From NCBI GenBank assembly GCA_006937955.1, contig SSNP01000044.1, positions 1-64,000 on the forward strand: a DNA stretch of 64,000 nucleotides. Direction: 5' to 3'. The position numbers were made by a program, and so were the translations under genes. Within the stretch, counting starts at the first letter, position 1. Every line of letters starts with the position of its first letter. Positions 1-10,544 of this stretch are shown here, piece by piece. This DNA comes from Pachypanchax playfairii (lineage: Eukaryota; Chordata; Actinopteri; Cyprinodontiformes; Aplocheilidae). The notes below the pieces were generated by a model. The model was not told the origin of the DNA. It did no database searches and was given only the letters and a program-made list of their open reading frames with translations.

Positions 1-463
1 TAAGAAGCATTTCAAGGTCCTGGAGTGGCCTAGCCAGTCTCCAGATCTCAACCCCATAGAAAATCTCTGGAGGGAGTTGAAAGTCCGTGTTGCCCAGCGT
101 CAGCCCCAAAACATCACTGCTCTAGAGGAGATCTGCATGGAGGAATGGGCCAAAATACCAGCAACAGTGTGTGAAAACCTTGTGAAGACTTACAGAAAAC
201 GTTTGACCTCTGTCATTGCCAACAAAGGCTATATAACAAAGTATTGAGATTAACTTTTGTTATTGACCAAATACTTATTTTCCACCATAATTTGCAAATA
301 AATTATTTAAAAATGAGACAATGTGATTTTCTGGATTTTTTTCCCTCATTTTGTCTCTCATAGTTGAGGTATACCTATGATGAAAATTACAGGCCTCTCT
401 GATCTTTTTAAGTGGGAGAACTTACACAATTGGTGGCTGACTAAATACTTTTTTGCCCCACTG
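1..463 (+). mobile_element. Tc1-like DNA transposon, 3' end
   Basis: The window opens inside the last part of a Tc1/mariner-type transposase and continues through its 3' terminal inverted repeat. The outer end, reading ttttgccccactg, is the complement of the CAGTGGGGCAAAA terminus common in fish Tc1-like elements. It is followed by TA at 464-465, the expected target dinucleotide. The inverted repeat is long, roughly 266-463. The 5' part of the element lies outside the window, so autonomy cannot be judged. Confidence 0.9.
2..247 (+). CDS. Tc1-like transposase, C-terminal fragment
   Basis: An open frame of 81 codons ends in TGA at 245-247. It contains SPDLNPIENLWRELK, the segment that carries the third acidic residue (E) of the DDE catalytic triad in Tc1 transposases and is followed by the usual C-terminal helix region. 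The first two catalytic aspartates and the DNA-binding domain lie upstream of the window. No stop or frameshift interrupts the visible part, so this copy could be fairly young, but only about a quarter of the protein is seen. Confidence 0.88.
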   Translation, partial: KKHFKVLEWPSQSPDLNPIENLWRELKVRVAQRQPQNITALEEICMEEWAKIPATVCENLVKTYRKRLTSVIANKGYITKY

Positions 464-644
464 TAATTAAAAAAACATCCTGTTTATAGTGTCAGCACCA
501 TAGGATCCTGCTGTATTCTGATTGGCTGATTAATCTTCCCTGTTTAAATTCTTCACAAACAATATGGTTTGAAACAATCACTGTTGATCGAGCCGTGATG
601 TTTAATTTATCACCGACTTGAATCAAAACAATATTTCAGAACAT

Positions 645-1311
645 TTATCTTAAAGAGGCCATTTCACACACTCGGTCGTCTTCTGGGGCTACGCGTGTTT
701 CAAAACGTGGGGGGGCGTGGCTTAGGAATTCTACTCGACGGGAGGAGCGAGAGTTCTGTGACTTTGTTTACATTTGTTGACATTCTAAGATAGGCAATTT
801 GAAATTGGGTATATCACCTGTAAGTATTAACCTGTAATATAAAACATTGTATATCTAAAAAACGTTAGGAAACACTGATTAACAGACCTTTCAATCTGTC
901 TGCGTGAAGATTTGTCAGGCTTCGGACTGCAACTCATTAATATTCATTATGTTAATTTGCTGGACTCTGATTGGCTAACAAACTAGCCTATGAGAGCAAA
1001 GAATACTGTTTCCTGCCCCGCTGTGCATGGTAACATCAGACGTTCTCTCTTCCTGTTTGATACGTTTTATGCTAACAGCTTTTAGCCAGCAGCATGCTAA
1101 GTGTTATGCTAACAGCTTTTAGCCAGCAGCATGCTAGGCGTGGTTTCAACTGCGGGAGCTGATGAATACTAACGAACAAAGGAGTTGTGATGAAACAGAT
1201 ACGGACTGTTCAGACTCGGGAGAACTCGGGTTTTATCACCACCTGCGTAGTTTGAGAGATTAAAACTGAAAGAGAAGTTGTTGACCTGTTTTCACCCACT
1301 ATGAAGGTAAG
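645..1311 (+). repeat. Interspersed repeat, copy 1 (inverted partner at 42089-42594)
   Basis: This stretch matches the reverse complement of 42089-42594 over several hundred bases, for example in the words ttttatcaccacctgcgtag and gaaacactgattaacagacc. Copy 1 has a short internal duplication (gctaacagcttttagccagc occurs twice between about 1069 and 1131) and extra sequence around 670-790. No coding capacity is visible. The family could be a non-autonomous DNA transposon or a SINE; I cannot name it. Confidence 0.8.
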
Positions 1312-1830
1312 AACACCTGTGGAGCTAAAATATTCAACAGAAACCTCAGAAAAACTGTTTTTAATGGAAGGGACTCTTTAAGTTCTTAGTATTGTCCTGT
1401 GTTAATGGGTTCCATATCACCCACCACAACAGTCTTAAAAAGTCTCACTGGTGTCGACCCACCTGCGCTCGGAGACCCAACGTGAGTTGGGCTTTCTGGC
1501 TCCTTGTTAGCAGCTCGGGAACAATGTCTGTAACCATAGAAACAAATTCCTCTACAATCCCATAATCAGCCACATGTTTGTGCAGGACTGTTCGCCAGAT
1601 CACAGCAGAGGCCAGGCGAAGGGGCGGGACCAGAAGGCGAAGAGCTGGATCTGACAGTAAACAAATGGATGTTACACAAACAAAGTTCTACAGTCTCAGT
1701 TCTTTAATGTCTGATAGTTTAACAAACACTCGTTTATACTAACGAGGAAATGTAAAAATATCAGTGTTCTAGGAAGAACGTGTCAAACCCCTTTCCATCC
1801 AAACCTTCAGTCTGATGATCAAATGTTTAT
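1312..1830. other. Non-coding, nothing recognised
   Basis: This is ordinary AT-moderate sequence between the interspersed repeat and the 40-bp array. I see no open frame with family resemblance, no RNA gene and no repeat structure. Confidence 0.5.
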
Positions 1831-4800
1831 AATCCTGATGTTCCATGTAAACAACAACAACCCAGTGGAACATGTTCCTGATGTTCCATATAAACAAACC
1901 AGTGGAACATGTTCCTGATGTTCCATGTAAACAACAACCCAGTGGAACATGTTCCTGATGTTCCATGTAAACAACAACAACCCAGTGGAACATGTTCCTG
2001 ATGTTCCATGTAAACAACAACCCAGTGGAACATGTTCCTGATGTTCCATATAAACAACAACCCAGTGGAACATGTTCCTGATGTTCCATGTAAACAACAA
2101 CCCAGTGGAACAGGTTCCTGATGTTCCATGTAAACAACAACCCAGTGGAACATGTTCCTGATGTTCCATATAAACAACAACCCAGTGGAACATGTTCCTG
2201 ATGTTCCATGTAAACAACAACCCAGTGGAACATGTTCCTGATGTTCCATGTAAACAACAACAACCCAGTGGAACATGTTCCTGATGTTCCATGTAAACAA
2301 CAACCCACAACAACCCAGTGGAACATGTTCCTGATGTTCCATATAAACAACAACCCAGTGGAAGATGTTCCTGATGTTCCATGTAAACAACAACCCAGTG
2401 GAACATGTTCCTGATGTTCCATGTAAACAACAACCCAGTGGAACATGTTCCTGATGTTCCATATAAACAAACCAGTGGAACATGTTCCTGATGTTCCATA
2501 TGAACAACAACCCAGTGGAACATGTTCCTGATGTTCCATGTAAACAACAACCCAGTGGAACATGTTCCTGATGTTCCATGTAAACAACAACCCAGTGGAA
2601 CATGTTCCTGATGTTCCATGTAAACAACAACAACCCAGTGGAACATGTTCCTGATGTTCCATATGAACAACAACCCAGTGGAACATGTTCCTGATGTTCC
2701 ATGTAAACAACAACCCAGTGGAACATGTTCCTGATGTTCCATATAAACAACAACCCAGTGGAACATGTTCCTGATGTTCCATGTAAACAACAACAACCCA
2801 GTGGAACATGTTCCTGATGTTCCATGTAAACAACAACCCACAACAACCCAGTGGAACATGTTCCTGATGTTCCATGTAAACAACAACCCAGTGGAACAGG
2901 TTCCTGATGTTCCATGTAAACAACAACAACCCAGTGGAACATGTTCCTGATGTTCCATATAAACAACCCAGTGGAACATGTTCCTGATGTTCCATATAAA
3001 CAACAACCCAGTGGAACATGTTCCTGATGTTCCATGTAAACAACAACCCAGTGGAACATGTTCCTGATGTTCAATGTAAACAACAACCCAGTGGAACATG
3101 TTCCTGATGTTCCATATAAACAAACCAGTGGAACATGTTCCTGATGTTCCATATGAACAACAACCCAGTGGAACATGTTCCTGATGTTCCATGTAAACAA
3201 CAACCCAGTGGAACATGTTCCAGATGTTCCATGTAAACAACAACAACCCAGTGGAACATGTTCCTGATGTTCCATATGAACAACAACCCAGTGGAACATG
3301 TTCCTGATGTTCCATGTAAACAACAACCCAGTGGAACATGTTCCTGATGTTCCATATAAACAACAACCCAGTGGAACATGTTCCTGATGTTCCATATGAA
3401 CAACAACCCAGTGGAACATGTTACTGATGTTCCATGTAAACAACAACCCAGTGGAACAGGTTCCTGATGTTCCATGTAAACAACAACCCAGTGGAACATG
3501 TTCCTGATGTTCCATATAAACAACAACCCAGTGGAACATGTTCCTGATGTTCCATATAAACAACAACCCAGTGGAACATGTTCCTGATGTTCCATATAAA
3601 CAACAACCCAGTGGAACATGTTCCTGATGTTCCATGTAAACAACAACCCAGTGGAACATGTTCCTGATGTTCCATATAAACAACAACAACCCAGTGGAAC
3701 ATGTTCCTGATGTTCCATATAAACAACAACCCAGTGGAACATGTTCCTGATGTTCCATGTAAACAACAACCCAGTGGAACATGTTCCTGATGTTCCATAT
3801 AAACAACAACAACCCAGTGGAACATGTTCCTGATGTTCCATATAAACAACAACCCAGTGGAACATGTTCCTGATGTTCCATATAAACAACAACCCAGTGG
3901 AACATGTTCCTGATGTTCCATGTAAACAACAACCCAGTGGAACATGTTCCTGATGTTCCATATAAACAAACCAGTGGAACATGTTCCTGATGTTCCATGT
4001 AAACAACAACCCAGTGGAACATGTTCCTGATGTTCCATGTAAACAACAACCCAGTGGAACATGTTCCTGATGTTCCATGTAAACAACAACCCAGTGGAAC
4101 ATGTTCCTGATGTTCCATATAAACAACAACCCAGTGGAACATGTTCCTGATGTTCCATATAAACAACAACCCAGTGGAACATGTTCCTGATGTTCCATGT
4201 AAACAACAACCCAGTGGAACATGTTCCTGATGTTCCATGTAAACAACAACCCAGTGGAACATGTTCCTGATGTTCCATATAAACAACAACCCAGTGGAAC
4301 ATGTTCCTGATGCTCCATGTAAACAACAACAACCCAGTGGAACATGTTCCTGATGTTCCATATGAACAACAACCCAGTGGAACATGTTCCTGATGTTCCA
4401 TATAAACAACAACCCAGTGGAACATGTTCCTGATGTTCCATGTAAACAACAACCCAGTGGAACATGTTCCTGATGTTCCATGTAAACAAACAAGTGGAAC
4501 ATGTTCCTGATGTTCCATATGAACAACAACCCAGTGGAACATGTTCCTGATGTTCCATATAAGCAACAACAAACCAGTGGAACATGTTCCTGATGATCCA
4601 TGTAAACAACAACCCAGTGGAACATGTTCCTGATGTTCCATGTAAACAACAACCCAGTGGAACATGTTCCTGATGTTCCATATAAACAACAACCCAGTGG
4701 AACATGTTCCTGATGTTCCATGTAAACAACAACAACCCAGTGGAACATGTTCCTGATGTTCCATATAAACAACAACCCAGTGGAACATGTTCCTGATGTT

Positions 4801-7800
4801 CCATATAAACAACAACCCAGTGGAACATGTTCCTGATGTTCCATGTAAACAACAACAACCCAGTGGAACATGTTCCTGATGTTCCATATAAACAACAACC
4901 CAGTGGAACATGTTCCTGATGTTCCATGTAAACAACAACCCAGTGGAACAGGTTCCTGATGTTCCATATAAACAACAACCCAGTGGAACATGTTCCTGAT
5001 GTTCCATATGAACAACAACCCAGTGGAACATGTTCCTGATGTTCCATGTAAACAACAACCCAGTGGAACATGTTCCTGATGTTCCATGTAAACAACAACC
5101 CAGTGGAACATGTTCCTGATGTTCCATATAAACAAACCAGTGGAACATGTTCCTGATGTTCCATATGAACAACAACACAGCGGAACATGTTCCTGATGTT
5201 CCATATAAACAACAACCCAGTGGAACATGTTCCTGATGTTCCATGTAAACAACAACCCAGTGGAACATGTTCCTGATGTTCCATGTAAACAACAACCCAG
5301 TGGAACATGTTCCTGATGTTCCATATAAACAACAACCCAGTGGAACATGTTCCTGATGTTCCATACAAACAACAACCCAGTGGAACATGTTCCTGATGTT
5401 CCATGTAAACAACAACAACCCAGTGGAACATGTTCCTGATGTTCCATATGAACAACAACCCAGTGGAACATGTTCCTGATGTTCCATGTAAACAACAACC
5501 CAGTGGAACATGTTCCTGATGTGCCATGTAAACAACAACCCAGTGGAACATGTTCCTGATGTTCCATATAAACAAACCGGTGGAACATGTTCCTGATGTT
5601 CCATATGAACAACAACCCAGTGGAACATGTTCCTGATGTTCCATATAAACAACAACCCAGTGGAACATGTTCCTGATGTTCCATATAAACAACAACCCAG
5701 TGGAACATGTTCCTGATGTTCCATATAAACAACAACAACCCAGTGGAACATGTTCCTGATGTTCCATATAAACAACAACCCAGTGGAACATGTTCCTGAT
5801 GTTCCATGTAAACAACAACCCAGTGGAACATGTTCCTGATGTTCCATATAAACAACAACCCAGTGGAACATGTTCCTGATGTTCCATGTAAACAACAACC
5901 CAGTGGAACATGTTCCTGATGTTCCATATAAACAAACCAGTGGAACATGTTCCTGATGTTCCATATAAACAACAACCCAGTGGAACATGTTCCTGATGTT
6001 CCATGTAAACAACAACCCAGTGGAACATGTTCCTGATGTTCCATATAAACAACAACCCAGTGGAACATGTTCCTGATGTTCCATATAAACAACAACCCAG
6101 TGGAACATGTTCCTGATGTTCCATGTAAACAACAACCCAGTGGAACATGTTCCTGATGTTCCATATAAACAACAACCCAGTGGAACAGGTTCCTGATGTT
6201 CCATGTAAACAACAACCCAGTGGAACATGTTCCTGATGTTCCACATAAACAACAACCCAGTGGAACATGTTCCTGATGTTCCATGTAAACAACAACCCAG
6301 TGGAACATGTTCCTGATGTTCCATGTAAACAACAACAACCCAGTGGAACATGTTCCTGATGTTCCATTTAAACAACAACCCAGTGGAACATGTTCCTGAT
6401 GTTCCATGTAAACAACAACCCAGTGGAACATGTTCCTGATGTTCCATGTAAACAACAACCCAGTGGAACATGTTCCTGATGTTCCATATAAACAACAACC
6501 CAGTGGAACATGTTCCTGATGTTCCATGTAAACAACAACCCAGTGGAACATGTTCCTGATGTTCCATATAAACAACAACAACCCAGTGGAACATGTTCCT
6601 GATGTTCCATGTAAACAACAACCCAGTGGAACATGTTCCTGATGTTCCATGTAAACAACAACCCAGTGGAACATGTTCCTGATGTTCCATATAAACAAAC
6701 CAGTGGAACATGTTCCTGATGTTCCATATGAACAACAACCCAGTGGAACATGTTCCTGATGTTCCATATAAACAACAACCCAGTGGAACATGTTCCTGAT
6801 GTTCCATGTAAACAACAACAACCCAGTGGAACATGTTCCTGATGTTCCATGTAAACAACAACCCAGTGGAACATGTTCCTGATGTTCCATATAAACAACA
6901 ACCCAGTGGAACATGTTCCTGATGTTCCATATAAACAACAACCCAGTGGAACATGTTCCTGATGTTCCATGTAAACAACAACCCAGTGGAACATGTTCCT
7001 GATGTTCCATATAAACAACAACCCAGTGGAACATGTTCCTGATGTTCCATATAAACAACAACCCAGTGGAACATGTTCCTGATGTTCCATATAAACAACA
7101 ACCCAGTGGAACATGTTCCTGATGTTCCATATAAACAAACCAGTGGAACATGTTCCTGATGTTCCATATAAACAACAACCCAGTGGAACATGTTCCTGAT
7201 GTTCCATATAAACAACAACCCAGTGGAACATGTTCCTGATGTTCCATATAAACAACAACCCAGTGGAACATGTTCCTGATGTTCCATATAAACAACAACC
7301 CAGTGGAACATGTTCCTGATGTTCCATATAAACAACAACCCAGTGGAACATGTTCCTGATGTTCCATGTAAACAACAACAACCCAGTGGAACATGTTCCT
7401 GATGTTCCATGTAAACAACAACCCAGTGGAACATGTTCCTGATGTTCCATGTAAACAACAACCCAGTGGAAGATGTTCCTGATGTTCCATATAAACAACA
7501 ACCCAGTGGAACATGTTCCTGATGTTCCATGTAAACAACAACCCAGTGGAACATGTTCCTGATGTTCCATATAAACAACAACCCAGTGGAACATGTTCCT
7601 GATGTTCCATATAAACAACAACCCAGTGGAACATGTTCCTGATGTTCCATATAAACAACAACCCAGTGGAACATGTTCCTGATGTTCCATGTAAACAACA
7701 ACCCAGTGGAACATGTTCCTGATGTTCCATATAAACAACAACACAGTGGAACATGTTCCTGAAGTTCCATATAAACAACAACCCAGTGGAACATGTTCCT

Positions 7801-8047
7801 GATGTTCCATGTAAACAACAACCCAGTGGAACATGTTCCTGATGTTCCATGTAAACAACAACCCAGTGGAAGATGTTCCTGATGTTCCATATAAACAACA
7901 GCCCAGTGGAACATGTTCCTGATGTTCCATGTAAACAACAACAACCCAGTGGAACATGTTCCTGATGTTCCATATAAACAACAGCCCAGTGGAACATGTT
8001 CCTGATGTTCCATGTAAACAACAACAACCCAGTGGAACATGTTCCTG
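1831..8047. repeat. 40-bp minisatellite, about 150 copies
   Basis: A 40-bp unit is repeated head to tail for about 6.2 kb. Each unit contains the perfect palindrome GGAACATGTTCC, then TGATGTTCC, then ATGTAAAC or its variants ATATAAAC and ATATGAAC, then CAACAACCCAGT. Length variants arise by gain of AAC triplets or loss of a short segment (AAACAAACCAGTGG). The reverse strand lacks stop codons in all three frames, which creates open frames of up to about 2100 codons. The period is 40 nt, so each frame cycles through the same 40-residue peptide. These frames are a consequence of the repeat and not evidence of a protein. Confidence 0.97.
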
Positions 8048-8664
8048 GACCGTGAATAAAACAAGATAAACAAACTAAGATGAACCTACTGGATAAATTG
8101 GCGGGATTTCCTTGGTAAATCTCTTTCATCCTGGTCATTTGTGTTGTAGAACGTCACGCTTCGTTAATAAACATGTGAGTTTGCTTTAAAAAAAGTCGTG
8201 TTTCTCTGTCTCTCGTTCCTTTACAACCGTTTGTTTACAACCTTGTATTTACAACACTGTCCATATTCCATTCGAAAGGCTTCTATTTCCGGTGTCGCGC
8301 CCTTTCTTCTTCGCCTCCTCAGTGTTGCGTTTTTTGTCGGTTAGAAATCCCATGATGGTGCATGAGCGCCACCAACTGATGAGGCGTGTGAATTAGGACG
8401 ACCAAGTCTTTCTGTCTGTGGGATGATTTCCACATTGAGCCATAATCTATTCTTTATACTTAATTCTGACATGTTCAATATCCAATTCTGTGTCTTCAGC
8501 AGTAGGTATCCCTTCATGCACCCTGCTTTCTCCAACACTCCTGAAATCTCTAAAACTCTTTTAAATTCCACAAAACCATCTGTTTTCTCTCCCTTCTTCA
8601 CATTGTTCCTGCCATATGTACCTCATTTCTCCTTTATTATGTGTAGCATAATAATATCCACCTC
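8048..8664. other. Non-coding; possible old retroelement fragment on the minus strand
   Basis: An 86-codon open frame on the minus strand (8341-8601) and the context around 8280-8400 (tggtgcatgagcgccaccaa) resemble sequence I associate loosely with dispersed teleost retroelements. No catalytic motif is present and I cannot assign a family. The rest shows nothing recognisable. Confidence 0.3.
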
Positions 8665-8950
8665 TAGAACCCTCTACAGGAGAACCTTCCTGTATAGTTA
8701 GAACCTTCCTGTATAGTTAGAACCCTCTACAGGAGAACCTTCCTGTATAGTTAGAACCTTCCTGTATAGTTAGAACCCTCTACAGGAGAACCTTCCTGTA
8801 TAGTTAGAACCCTCTACAGGAGAACCTTCCTGTATAGTTAGAACCCTCTACAGGAGAACCTTCTTGTATAGTTAGAACCCTCTACAGGAGAACCTTCCTG
8901 TATAGTTAGAACCCTCTACAGGAGAACCTTCCTGTATAGTTAGAACCCTT
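8665..8950. repeat. 34-bp minisatellite with 19-bp partial units
   Basis: The unit reads AGAACCCTCTACAGGAG followed by AACCTTCCTGTATAGTT. Some units are shortened to the second half only (AGAACCTTCCTGTATAGTT), so 34- and 19-bp periods are mixed. The same 34-bp word is embedded in the 77-bp array that follows. Confidence 0.93.
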
Positions 8951-8985
8951 CCTACATCATGAACTCTGACTCTGATCATATTACT

Positions 8986-9735
8986 GGTGGGATAAACTCT
9001 GTTTAACAAACTGATTGTGTAGAACCTTAGAACCCTCTACAGGAGAACCTTCCTGTATAGTTGGTGGGATAAACTCTGTTTAACAAACTGATTGTGTAGA
9101 ACCTTAGAACCCTCTACAGGAGAACCTTCCTGTATAGTTGGTGGGATAAACTCTGTTTAACAAACTGATTGTGTAGAACCTTAGAACCCTCTACAGGAGA
9201 ACCTTCCTGTATAGTTGGTGGGATAAACTCTGTTTAACAAACTGATTGTGTAGAACCTTAGAACCCTCTACAGGAGAACCTTCCTGTATAGTTGGTGGGA
9301 TAAACTCTGTTTAACAAACTGATTGTGTAGAACCTTAGAACCCTCTACAGGAGAACCTTCCTGTATAGTTGGTGGGATAAACTCTGTTTAACAAACTGAT
9401 TGTGTAGAACCTTAGAACCCTCTACAGGAGAACCTTCCTGTATAGTTGGTGGGATAAACTCTGTTTAACAAACTGATTGTGTAGAACCTTAGAACCCTCT
9501 ACAGGAGAACCTTCCTGTATAGTTGGTGGGATAAACTCTGTTTAACAAACTGATTGTGTAGAACCTTAGAACCCTCTACAGGAGAACCTTCCTGTATAGT
9601 TGGTGGGATAAACTCTGTTTAACAAACTGATTGTGTAGAACCTTAGAACCCTCTACAGGAGAACCTTCCTGTATAGTTGGTGGGATAAACTCTGTTTAAC
9701 AAACTGATTATTTGTGTAGAACCTTAGAACCGATA
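8986..9735. repeat. 77-bp minisatellite, nine full copies plus a partial
   Basis: Copies start with GGTGGGATAAACTCTG at 8986, 9063 and every 77 bp to 9679. Each contains a 43-bp segment absent from the preceding array, joined to one 34-bp unit of that array. Copies are nearly identical, which suggests recent amplification. The last copy is partial and has a short insertion (ATTATTTGTG). Confidence 0.95.
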
Positions 9736-9784
9736 GTTCTAACAGACGTTCCTCACTGCGTCAGTCTGAAATCAGCGACACAGT

Positions 9785-10509
9785 CGACAGTTTTACAGAC
9801 TGTTTATTGGAAATCAGCAAGAAAAAAATAAATACCTGTATGTGTAAAAGACGCGGCACATTTCCAGTGAGTTTATGCTTCGTACATATGAAAGAGTCTG
9901 AAATGAAGTTGGCAACGTGTAATTACAAGTATTTACATGTGTGCCTTTCCTCTTTATTCTTCTTTACACTGTGTCAGAATTAACTTTGATGCATCAGAAC
10001 AAAATGTTCCCTCCTCTTTGCAGGAACAAGGTTAGATTTATATCAGTCTTACATTTTACCAGATGTCAGAAGGAAACTTTACAAGATGGAACGGAGAATG
10101 AGCTGAACAGAAAACATGAAGGATAAAAGAAATTCATCCTTAAACATTTCTAATTTAATTATGATTGTAAATATCATTTACTCAACACTACCCCACAACA
10201 TGAAGTGCCAGATTACAGGCACGTTTACATCTTCAGCTCTGGGCGTGTCCAATCTTCAGAGAACTCATTCATATGAAAATCTGGAGGTTTTTCTTCATTT
10301 ATACAAGTTAAGGCAAGATGCATCAAACAGAAACCCTTCAGCTGTTGATGAGTCTCAGATAGGAGGGGAAGCAGCTTTCTGTCTCAGGCATCTTACAGGT
10401 AGGGGGGGTGTGTGGGCGGGGCAGAGAGGTGGATTCTCTAACAGGTGTCTGCTGCTGTTCCTCCTCATGTTCATCCCTGATCCCGGTCTTCTGAAACACT
10501 GTTTGGCAC
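9785..10509 (-). other. kdelr2: kdelr2 3' untranslated region (inferred)
   Basis: This stretch lies directly downstream of the kdelr2 stop codon. The minus strand carries an AATAAA hexamer at 9803-9808, which would end a 3' UTR of about 0.7 kb. A plus-strand frame of 183 codons (10116-10667) overlaps the last coding exon in the wrong direction and is not supported. The UTR end is inferred from the hexamer only. Confidence 0.5.
9803..9808 (-). promoter_or_regulatory. Candidate poly(A) signal of kdelr2
   Basis: AATAAA on the minus strand, about 0.7 kb after the stop codon. Transcript ends would be needed to prove its use. Confidence 0.4.
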
Positions 10510-10544
10510 TTAGGCTGGCAGGCTTAGCTTCTTGCCTTTCAGTA
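10510..10544 (-). CDS. kdelr2: kdelr2 coding exon 5
   Basis: The acceptor is tttcag. The exon completes a split valine codon and encodes LKGKKLSLPA followed by TAA. It supplies the cytosolic tail with the COPI-binding lysines. Confidence 0.93.

Noticed and set aside
1769..8138. Very long minus-strand open frames (425 to 2103 codons) rich in MEHQEHVPLGCC
   Set aside because: They follow the 40-nt period through all three frames of a minisatellite whose antisense lacks stops. There is no splice structure, domain or start context.
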